From contig CM074766.1 of assembly GCA_037355855.1 (NCBI GenBank), forward strand, positions 558,001 to 622,000: a stretch of DNA of 64,000 nt, read 5' to 3'. Below the pieces are notes generated by a model. It did no database searches, was not told the DNA's origin, and was given only the letters and a program-made list of their open reading frames with translations. The translations under genes and the position numbers were made by a program. Each line of letters starts with the position of its first letter. Positions within the stretch are counted from its first letter, which is position 1. Positions 10,015-22,919 of this stretch are shown here, in pieces. The DNA comes from Pseudo-nitzschia pungens. Lineage: Eukaryota > Bacillariophyta > Bacillariophyceae > Bacillariales > Bacillariaceae.

Positions 10015-10520
10015 ACCATTGTCAATTGTCGCGTCTCCACCAGTTGATTGTCGCGTCTCCAGCGTGCGTCTCCAGTGTCCCTACCACCATTGTCCACAAA
10101 ACCATCCATGACGACGACGTCGACGTTTGCGACGACGACGAATCGCTGCTGCTCGCAGTAGATTGTCGGGTCTCAACCGGTCAATGTCGCGTCTCCACCA
10201 TAAGATTGTCGATTGTCGAGCGCTGAGCGCCATTGTCGATTGTCGCGTCTCCACCACCAGAAGATTGTCGCGTCTCCACCATGGTCGATTGTCGATTTTG
10301 GTTGTATTTCTTAGTGGTTGTTTAGATTTGCTTTTGCAGAGTTGAAAAAATAGAAATAATGAATTAGAGTCGCTCCAGTTGGGACGTTCGCTCACTGCGG
10401 GTACAGCGAGGATGGTACCTACCCCGGGGTTGTGATAGAGCGCTGAGCGCCATTGTCGATTGTCGATTGTCGCGTCTCCACCAGTCGATTGTCGAGTCTC
10501 CACCATTGTCGATTTCGATT
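10015..10520. repeat. Cluster of TTGTCGCGTCTCCACCA motifs
   Basis: At least eight near-identical copies of the 17-mer lie here (for example near 10025, 10184, 10240, 10266, 10467 and 10488). The same motif occurs in the transposon centre at 5627-5765 and as its complement at 11221-11310. Confidence 0.75.
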
Positions 10521-11220
10521 TTGGTTGTATTTCTTAGAGGTGGTTTAGTGGATTTTGCTTTTGCAGAGTTGCAAAAATAGAAATAATGAATTAGTGTTGC
10601 TCCAGTTTGCTCAAGTTTCTTATTTGCAGTAGGTTTTCGATTGTATACCAATAGCGCCGGCAGTCGATCACTCCCACATCTTAAGTATCAAACACTTGTG
10701 GGAATCGATTATATTCATCTCCATTGGTGCTGGATATCGAACATAGGTACAATAGAAAACCTTGGACGTCTAGATGGTGGCATTGAAGTCGACCGGCGCC
10801 GCAAAGTATAGAAGAACTGCTGGGACTGAAGTCGGCGGACGCGTCAACTCCTGGGATTGAAGTCGACAGGCGCCGCAAAGTATAGAAGAACTGATGGGAC
10901 TCAGAGGTGTTGGACCTCTCTTTATCTATTGTAGCTCTACATGTCTGGATATCGAACATACTGGTACATGAAAGTCGGAAATGCGAAACACGAGTGGATG
11001 GATTGATCCACTCCAGCAAACAGCAGCAAACAGCAGAGCAAAAAAAAAAGGAGCAGCAAACAGCAGCTCATAATTTTGCTGCTGGCAACATTAAAAAAGC
11101 CACACCAGCAAGCAGCAAGCGCTTCATAATTTCTAATTCTGCAAACAGCAAACAGCAGACAGCAACAACAACAGCAGCAACTTGGCCTCTGACAATGGTG
11201 GTGTATTCAACAATCTACTG

Positions 11221-11310
11221 GTGGTGGAGACGCGACAATCGCCTGGTGGAGACGCGACAATATACTGAGTGGCGGAGACTCGACAATTGCCTGGTGGAGA
11301 CGCGACAATC
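11221..11310. repeat. Four inverted TGGTGGAGACGCGACAA motifs
   Basis: Four successive copies of the complement of the TTGTCGCGTCTCCACCA motif, spaced about 20-28 bp apart and separated by short A/T-containing spacers. Confidence 0.75.
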
Positions 11311-11553
11311 TACTGTCCCCTGTATAGTATCGAGGCGTTGCTACTTGCTGTTTATCGACGCGTTGCTGTTTGTCGCATATTGACGCGTTGCTACTTGCTG
11401 TCCCCCCCTGTATATCAACGCGTTGCTGCTGTCCCCTGTATTATCGACGCGTTGTATCCAATCGACAATGGTACTAGAGACGCCTTGCGACCAAATTTGA
11501 TTCCAACTTGAATTTTCAGTCCTGCAACCATCCCAGTCATGGATAGTAGCTAC

Positions 11554-11623
11554 GACATTATCTTTCTTCTCGTGATAGATCTTTAACTTGGAAAAGATCT
11601 ATCACGAGAAGAAAGATGATGTC
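11554..11623. repeat. Long hairpin: 31-bp arms, 8-nt loop
   Basis: 11554-11584 pairs with 11593-11623 with one mismatch, around an 8-base loop. It lies 188 bp upstream of the start codon of the lectin-tailed gene. It could be a transcribed hairpin, a recombination relic or a tiny foldback element. There is no terminator-type U-run. Confidence 0.75.
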
Positions 11624-11811
11624 AAGTAAGAAGCTCCGGCTGTAGGTACACGTAGAACCATGATTTTCAGTGAGATACCCGTGGTAGTATTTCAACATGG
11701 CTTTGCTCAGAGAAACAAACAGTACGCGATCTTGAAAACCATTTTGGATTTCATAATTCTGAATTGTTTCAGTGAGAATCCTCGACGAAGTACAATTTAG
11801 CATTAATCAAA

Positions 11812-14800
11812 ATGGTTAACAACGACGACGGCAAAAACATCGACAGCTCCAAGAGTTTGGTCGGCAGCGCATTGAATTATGTTTTTGGTGGAGCTGGTGG
11901 AACTCCAGATACCGAGAATTACGATCCGTTGTTCTTCAACTCATCAAGAGATACTGGTAAGATTCGACTACAATATACGCTATGTTTCATTCTACTGTGA
12001 GCGATATTGTATTTCTTCAAAACTAATCTCCCTTGCCGATGACTTTCTCACAAACTATTCGCAGAGCATACCAGGTACAAGATCAAAAGCGGCGTTGGCG
12101 TTGAAAAGGATGGTGGCAAGATTCATGCTTTTAAGTATGACTGTGTGCCCCACGACTTTTCCAAGAACAAGTTTGGTGCCAAGATCGAGGAAGCAATTGA
12201 AAAAATCAAGTCTGCTGAGGCGTCGAAGAAAGTTCCTGCGCAGTACGAACTTCACTCGATTCTTCACGTTGCGTATGAAGATCTTGTTGCCTCTGGAACC
12301 GAGGACATGCCAAGCTTTCTGTATTTAGCAGAGAGTGCAAAGCATGCTATTACTGAAGATGTGAAGAATAAGATCGGAGAGTTGCAGTACGATGGAGGAG
12401 TGTGTCTTGCGCTTGTGACTGAATTGATTTTATCCGAGAATGACCTGCTCGTCACTGCAGTCGAGCCAAGACCAGATGAAGACTTTTCGCCAGTTGCTGC
12501 ATTGAATGAACTTTACGTCACGAAGGTTTTCGAGTCTGTCACTAGCTTTAACGAAACAGCTGGTGTGCTTCTTAATCATGGGGTTGATCCCAATTGGAAA
12601 TGGGTTCAGGATCTGCATGAGAAGGCACCAACGCTCGATAAACTTGCTGAACTCGACTACAAGGATCTTCAAGCTACGATCAAGCCGGATGTCGAAAATC
12701 CAGCTGCTAACCAGATTGCTAATGATTGGCATGAAAAAATTGTCCATCAGTTGTACACCGGGCAGATTGGTTCCCCTTCTGCTGGTCCCGCTTCTACTGT
12801 TCCCCCCACTCGTACCTATTTGGCAGACAATAATGCCACTTTGGACTTCATCAGCAAGGTTGAACAGAAAATGAATAATGTAAGTCAAGGTGTGGTTTCG
12901 TGTGTCGAAAAAAAAACCCCGACATGTCCGAAGAACTAATTTTTGTAACGTTTCTTCCCACAGGGTTGGAAAGATAATGAAAATTCCACAGACAATGGGA
13001 AGAAGAAGAGTTTGTCGTCCATGGATGGAAAATCAATTGATTCAATGCTTACTTCTCTTTGCAACGACATGGGTGTGACTGATCGTGATGAAAAATCAAG
13101 ACTTCATAATATCATTAGGTCTGCAAAAGAGGATGATGTTAAAAACAAAGGACGCCCTATTCGACGGTCACCGTTGGGCCGCTCTAAACGCGGTAAGGTT
13201 AGGAACATGGCTATGCAGAAGGCAAAGAGCAAAACAACGCGGACGATGGTTTCAAAGGCTATGTCGGGAGTCGGCAAAAAGGTGCTTCCAAAGGCCATGA
13301 TGGGAGTTGCCGAAAAAGCGTTGACGAGTGCTGCTGCGAAAGGACTTTTGAGTGCAGGTGCGGAAGGACTTTTGGGTGCTGCTGGAGCAGGTGCTGCTGG
13401 AATGGGTGCTTCTGAACTGTTGGGTGCAATGGGTGGACCTGTTGGTTTGGCCGTTGCGGCACTACCAATGCTTATTCAAAATGGAGAGGCTCAGAAAGCG
13501 ATGGCTCAAGAAATACTAGACCAGAACAAAGCTGCAAACGAAAGTGCCGTAGAACAAAATCGCAACTTGCTTCAGGAAGTGCAACCAGACTTGGATCATT
13601 CGGAAGCCGATGCAGCTGCGAAAGACGCAATGGCGAGCGTTCAAAAAGATCCTTTCCTTCAACTTTCAACACTTCAGGGAATGGGACTACAGAGATTGGC
13701 AGAAGCTTTGGCTCCAGATTTTAGTCCTTCCACAATGTCTGCTATGAAGCCGTATGCAACCGATGCTGCTCTTGTTGCTGGTAAGCTAAAACTTTGCTGT
13801 CACATCAACATGAACCGTTCCGAAAGAGAAATCTAATCTTTTCTCCTATTGTTCTTTCGCCCGTCAACCAGCCGTTGATAGCGGGCGCATTCTCCGTGCA
13901 ATTAGTTTTTTCACAAACGAAGACGACCTTATTACAACCCCACGAGAGTCTTTCCTTGGTACTCCAAAATACGGTGAGTGCAGAAACTGTCTTTAAGGCA
14001 TTCTTCATCCGATTCGATTTCTTTGCTCATTGATATTTTATTGCCCATATATGAAACCGACAGTCGACATGATGGGTGCTTCGATGCCATTTACGACAGA
14101 ACTTCACAGATGCACCAGTGAGGAGGAGAGAAACAGTTTTTTGAATACCTCGACGCACACTAGCCATACCGTAGCAAGAAAAAGTACCAAAACTAGCAGT
14201 AGATCAACATCAGCAAAAGGTAACACTTGGTTTTCTGCTGCGAGTGGAGAACACTCCAATACTACAACTAATTCGGAGGAGACCAAAGAAACCAATGCAA
14301 AAGACTCAAAGTCTGAGGAAACGAAGCAAAAGAAAGTCAAGAAGGTTTTTGTGACCGAATTCACTTACATGCCCGTAAAGACGGTCAGATTAAACACAGG
14401 AGGGCTTCTGTTAAGTGAATTTGCGTTACACCAACTGCGTAAGTGAATTGAAACTGCAAAAACTTTCTCATGATCCTGAAGCACAACCTAACATCCACAC
14501 ACATGCGCATGTCTTGTCAAATATTCATCCCCTCAAACTAGATCATATCACCAATATCAATAGTAAAGAGTTTCCCGATGCGGAATCCCAGGAAACGGAA
14601 AAGAGATCTAGGGCGAAGCAATATCTCAAACAGTTCGGTTCTCATATTCCCGACGGTAAGTCCAGTTGATGTTTGATTGCGGGTTGCTTTTGGAGAGCAT
14701 TATGTTCAAAAGGTTTTGTTTCCTTCATACTGTTCCACCAAATAGGTGTTCAAACCCTTGGGGGAATATTCATCAGGAAAATGGAACTTACATCAGAACA

Positions 14801-16745
14801 AGAAAAAGAAAGTTCACAACTATATTCCTCGGCTCTACAACAGCTTTCACAGATTAAAAGCAATGCGGAGACAAAGAAAACAAGCGCAGGTGGTTCTACC
14901 GGATTTTTCGGAATTGGTGCAAGGTAAGTGAAGCCTTCGCACTATGTGACTATACTAAATCTGTGAAATCTTACAACTAATATTATTTATTTTGCACCAA
15001 TTCCCAGTGGCGGTACGAGTTCGTCCTTTACTAATGCGTCCTCGAGCGGCTTTACAAATACAAATTCGTCGGGAGTAGGCCAAGGTAGTGCCTCGCAGAG
15101 TAGGAACGAGAGCTACAACTGCGAAGTAGTCTGTTATGGTGAGTTCATTGATTGTTTCGTAGTAAAGTTTCTCGTTGAACAATTTCTCTAACGATGAGTA
15201 CGTTGCCGATTTCTAGGTCCATGCGCAGCCGACCAAGACACCATGTACCAACAGCTCATGAACAACAACGCAACATGGGCTGTCATTGACCGCGGTGAAC
15301 CCGATCATTTTGTTCCGATCTGGGAAATCATTGACTATGATGGGGCAAGGGACTCATTATGATCAAGAACTGAAGTTGTTGAGAGAGCAATGGGAAGAAA
15401 TGGCTCTTACAAACGCCTCTCGTAAACACGTTGAACTTATGAGAATCATCATGCCCAACTACGAGTCCAAACGTGCTATGTTTGAATTTGTTGAAATGTT
15501 GGCGATGTGCTTTGTCCCCCTAGGCTTCAGAGATGCTGCTGGGCAATTTAAGAATGTTGTGGAAACAGCTGCCAAGGCTCAAGTCGGTGGGTTCTTTGCC
15601 GATCCATCTAGTTTTATTAGCAATGGCTTCAGAGAGGGATCGGCGCAAACGTTTAGACTGAACGAAGGAAGTAAGCATTGGCAAAATGCGAAGAACCTCA
15701 TGCAGCATATTGTGCCTCACAACTGGAATGACTGCATAGTTTACCAATATCACCAAGATCTGGTCGTACGCAAAGGTGAGTTGATTTGTATGCGAATGGA
15801 TTGGTAATAATGGATCGGCGTTGATACTTTCGAACATGTATGCGTCGTTCCGTCGATGCCTGAAGTATTCCTATAGGATATCTCATCTTGTTCCATCTGC
15901 TCTTTGGAACTAAAGCCAAACCAAATTTCTTTAGTGTTATGTGCAAGGAGGCATTCAACGAATATGAAGATAGTCTGAGGATTGCAAAGGAACAAAACCC
16001 CAAAATGACAGACGAGGAAGTGAAACAACTAGCTATGGACGCTACAAGCCTCAATTGGGAAAGCATCGAAAAAATAGTCCGCTTGGTGAAAAACGCGAGA
16101 GAGTTGTTGAGTTTTCAGGATGAAGACAAAAATTACCCGCTGAAGTACGCAATGTATTCAGGGAGAGAAACCCTCATCAAAGTAATGTATGAGCTTTATC
16201 CCGACGCGTGGGAAGGAACAATGACCAAAAAGCTCGAATACGTCGGCTATGATGCAGCTGGAAAGATTCTAGACCATATGGCAGGAATGCCAAATCTCCT
16301 CGAAGAGCGAGAGAAAGAGAGATTGAAAGCACAAGAAAAAAAGAGGAAAGAGGAAGAGGAAAAACAAAGGAAGCCCCAACAAGCGGAAGAGGAAAAGAAG
16401 ACAGCGGAAGCCACTTTGGGGTATCAATGTACCCTGAAACAGGAAGGGAAACTCAGATCCAGAAACAATCTGTACACCTTGGTCATGCAAGGCGATGGCA
16501 ATCTGGTAATTTACGACCACGAGGGAGATTCACGCTGGGCTAGTGGAACATCTGGAGTAGGTAGTGGACCTTACTCTCTCGTTATGCAATCGAATGGTAA
16601 TGTGTGTATTCATGCTGCTGATGGTGTTATATGGTCAGCCGTAAAACATAATCCCTATGCCGGGAATCATCTGGTGCTGGAGGATCACGGTCAAATTGTG
16701 CTCTACAACCTAGCTGGTCAGGCTCTGTGGTATTCCGGGTATTAA
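11812..16745 (+). CDS. Large multi-exon protein with Gly/Ala hydrophobic segment and C-terminal bulb-type lectin domain
   Basis: Eleven exons join in frame to 1349 codons: 11812-11956, 12065-12879, 12964-13780, 13872-13973, 14064-14438, 14542-14655, 14746-14923, 15008-15138, 15217-15294, 15350-15775, 15877-16745. All junctions are GT-AG. Residues 1-320 are soluble and of unknown fold. Residues ~380-426 are strongly basic (RRSPLGRSKRGK). Residues ~427-492 are a Gly/Ala-rich hydrophobic run (GAAGAGAAGMGASELLGAMG), a possible membrane-inserting segment. Ser/Thr-rich linkers follow, then a helical region containing one ankyrin-like stretch (YPLKYAMYSGRETLIKVMY), a charged coiled coil and a B-lectin domain. 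The first lectin motif, QGDGNLVIY, matches the mannose-binding pattern QxDxNxVxY; the other two are degenerate. No signal peptide is seen. A carbohydrate-binding, membrane-acting role is inference. The ninth intron (55 bp) and the acceptor at 14541 are the least certain. Confidence 0.75.
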
Positions 16746-17319
16746 GCTTTGAACAATGGCACACAGCATTGCTGTGTTGGAAAGGAAGGCACCTAAGTGA
16801 GAGGGAAATAATGCCATTGTTGTGATAAGTTCTGTTTGGCCTCTTGTTCCTTTCGCATCTGTCCTTTTGTTACTTCTGTTATTGTTCCTCGGTGACGACG
16901 ACTATGACCGAGCGTTTCATTGTATACCAAAGACAAAGCCTACTTTTCGATGAGCAAACAATATTGTAAGTTTAACCTTGTAACCTTGGAAACCGAGTCA
17001 GGGTACCCCTCAGAAATCTCGAGAGGGTTTCCCGGTCTACCATCTGAAGTTGGCGCCATTTTGGAATTAGGTTGGCAGTAACGTTGTGTTTTTCCTTTCG
17101 CAACCTGCTGGAAACGAAGTATGGCAACCCGGGTCAGTTGGTTGATTTGCATGATTTTTTGTTTTCATCATATGAAGTATGGTATTTTATTGTAATTGAA
17201 AAAAAGACATATTTGTGTCCGCCCCTTGTGGCGCAACGAAACAAAAAACAAAGAATAAGAATAAAAAAGTTGAAACGCATGATATGTTTACACTTATCGA
17301 GTGGAGTACAGTAGCATAG
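16746..17319. other. Spacer, no gene seen
   Basis: Contains the 3' region of the lectin-tailed gene. I looked here for the missing MYND/SET N-terminal part of the next gene and found none. An ORF at 17072-17314 lacks an ATG and looks random. Confidence 0.55.
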
Positions 17320-18817
17320 TCTCCATCGTCACCACCAACAAAAGCAGCCCACGTTGTTGTCTCTGTTCTACAGTATTCTGTTTTCCCTGCCTCAACGAAA
17401 ACGAAAACGCCGGCACCGATAATCCACGGGGACAATGGCGAGCCACCGCCATCGCTACCCCCCACGGACTCCGACCCGGGAATCTTTGTGACTTTACAAC
17501 CATTCCTGTGCGCCCAACGCCTACCTTTCGTCGTCGTCGTGCTCGTCGTCGTCGTCGTCGTTCAACCGCGGGAGAGTCCCGATCGCGAGGGTTCGCTTGC
17601 TGCGGCCGGTTCGGACCGGAGAGGAAATCACCCTCAGTTATCTGCCGCTGTCGGGCCTGTCCACACAGGAACGACAACGGAGGCTGAGCGAGGGCTACGG
17701 CTTTTGGTGCTCCTGCCATGCCTGTGGCGGGTCGGCGAACGACAAAGCGCGCGAAGGACACGAAGCGATGGTGAACACGAGCGCGAGCACGAGCGCGAGC
17801 ACGAAAAGCGTTCCTCCAAACCGCGAGAACACCGGCAAGAAACAGGACAAGGACGACGAGGACGAAGACGACAACGAAGACACCGAATGGCGGCACGATG
17901 CCCGCGATCCGCTGTGTCTCCCACAGGCGTATGATTTCGACACCGCGGGAACGGCACCAATCGATGCGATTCGCGAAATCCAATTTGGACTGAACGACCG
18001 CTTGCTGGAGCTGCGATCGCTGTCTCGCGAACAAAACCCCAAACACGGACACGAATCCGAACAAGAACACGAATCCGAACACGAACCGCGGGCAGCGAAG
18101 GTATCGGAATCCGTCGGGGACATCCTGGGGACGATCGCCATGACCCGGCGGGGGATCCGAAACCAAAAGCTTCCGTGGTCGCACGAGGTGAGCATCGAAT
18201 CGGACCGCCTCTCCGCGGCGGCCTGCGATGCCTGGATTCGGTGGCGGAACGAGAAACGGAACGAAGCACCCCCCGGCCCAAATCCAAATCCAAACCCAAA
18301 TCCAAACCCAAACCGCAATGACAAAAGCGAAAGCGAAAGCGAAAGGAATCAAAAGCACCCGGATGAAAACGATCCCATGGGGGATGCTTCGGGCCCGGAT
18401 TATCACCGGCGGTTCTTTCGCAAGGTTTCGGCGATCCGGGATCTCTTTGATCCGGTCGCGCTCGGAACCCAACACCTGGAGCACGCGTCGAGCATTCTGC
18501 TCGTCCGCCAGCGCAGGGCAAACGACGGCATCGGAAACCAATCCCGAGGCAACAACATCATCATCAATAACAACAACAACAACAACTTAGACGACGCGGT
18601 TCTGGAACGACAACGGGGACTGAAACTCCTGGGCATTGCTCTCGGCCGGGACCATCCCTGGGTCCGGTCGCTGGCGGAGGACGAACCGGCGCGTCCCCGC
18701 CCTCCGGACAAGCATTCGGACGACGGCTCCTCGTCGGGAAAACCGTCGGACTCCAAGCGGCAACGACTGGGTCCGAGCGCGAGCGCGAGCTCGATATGGG
18801 GATCGAGCGCGGTGTAG
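17320..18817 (+). pseudogene. SET-domain (SMYD-like) methyltransferase, 5'-truncated and frameshifted
   Basis: The 3' half of a SET domain is clear: NHSCAPNA (17498-17521), then RPVRTGEEITLSYLPL and a post-SET-like FWCSCHAC. These are the substrate/SAM-site and C-terminal Cys motifs of SMYD-type lysine methyltransferases. The frame carrying NHSC is closed just upstream by TGA at 17489. The likely upstream part (…DPGIFVTL, open from 17320) lies in a neighbouring frame, so about one base is out of register near 17489-17494. No start codon, MYND finger or SET N-terminal core is found upstream. Past the SET remnant the ORF runs on for ~370 codons through Asp/Glu, (NP)n and poly-Asn low-complexity tracts to the stop at 18817. 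It is either a pseudogene or a gene with an assembly error and distant first exons. Confidence 0.55.
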
Positions 18818-22316
<3,499 letters not shown>

Positions 22317-22919
22317 ATGTCATTGAAATTCAAGAACAATCCCTCAAGAGTTTCCCGTCGTTCCTGGCTGTCAAAAAGCTGCAATGACGAACTTTTCGGA
22401 CAGGAGGAGGCGGCACCCCTCATGGATTCCTTCGATTCCTACATTGTAGTGAGCGTACTGACGGCCACGGCATCCTTTGCGGCCCTGTTCGAAGCAAGTG
22501 CCGACGACAAATTCCATGGCCAGTTCCCCTCCCTCCGCACCATCTGGGTGGCGACCTGCTCCCTGTGCTCCATGAGCGGGATCTACGCGACGGTGGTCTT
22601 CTCCTTCAGTTCGACCTACGGGCACACGGCGGTGGGAACCGGCCGGGTCCACATCTACGAAGCCTTTTTGGAATCGACGGCGGATTATCGCCGCAGAGCC
22701 TTCAACATGTACCTTTTGAGTCTCTGGTCGTTCATTGCGTTGCTGGTCATGACGGCGGCGGAGCGGGTTGAAACACGGTTCCGGTGGTCCTTCCTCGCTC
22801 TTCTCCTGACTGCCTCCCTGTGGATGTATCGCGACTGGAACGCAATCATGACCGCGGCGGCCCCCATTTTTGCCGAGGAACAGATTCAAAAAGAGTGCAA
22901 GAAAAATCGCAAATCGTAA
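22317..22919 (+). CDS. Four-helix membrane protein, function unknown
   Basis: 200 codons from ATG 22317 (an in-frame TTG lies 15 bases upstream). Hydrophobic segments fall at about 42-60, 74-98, 130-148 and 154-172. The most distinctive stretch is CSMSGIYATVVFSFSSTYG in the second helix, and FLESTADYRRRAFNMYLLSLW leads into the third. Both ends are polar and basic; the C-terminus (QKECKKNRKS) is probably cytosolic. No signal peptide. I do not recognise the family; four short helices with basic flanks would fit a small channel or scaffold, but this is a guess. Third codon positions are C/G-rich like other real genes here. Confidence 0.7.
   Translation: MSLKFKNNPSRVSRRSWLSKSCNDELFGQEEAAPLMDSFDSYIVVSVLTATASFAALFEASADDKFHGQFPSLRTIWVATCSLCSMSGIYATVVFSFSSTYGHTAVGTGRVHIYEAFLESTADYRRRAFNMYLLSLWSFIALLVMTAAERVETRFRWSFLALLLTASLWMYRDWNAIMTAAAPIFAEEQIQKECKKNRKS

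Larger units (their letters stand above)
8888..11510. mobile_element. Decayed and rearranged transposon relative, inverted
   Basis: 8900-9140 repeats the transposon end (starting near GTACATGTACC) in the orientation opposite to the adjoining right end. 9140-9380 continues as the complement of 8340-8580, up to the ATG of the Cys-rich gene, after which homology stops. Later fragments match the transposase 3' end twice (9895-9990 and 10380-10440) and the central block twice (10292-10385 and 10505-11010). Both protein genes are destroyed. CAGCAACGCGTTGATA-type repeats at 9560-9870 reappear inverted at 11330-11460. I find no second terminal repeat at the far side, so the copy is truncated. Confidence 0.7.

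Noticed and set aside
11812..16745. Viral or integrated-virus origin of the lectin-tailed gene
   Set aside because: The Gly/Ala hydrophobic core brought it to mind, but ten spliceosomal introns and no viral hallmark gene nearby give no support.
17294..18541. 415-codon ORF on - opposite the SET remnant
   Set aside because: Low-complexity Phe/Val/Arg translation of simple repeats; the + strand holds recognisable SET motifs.
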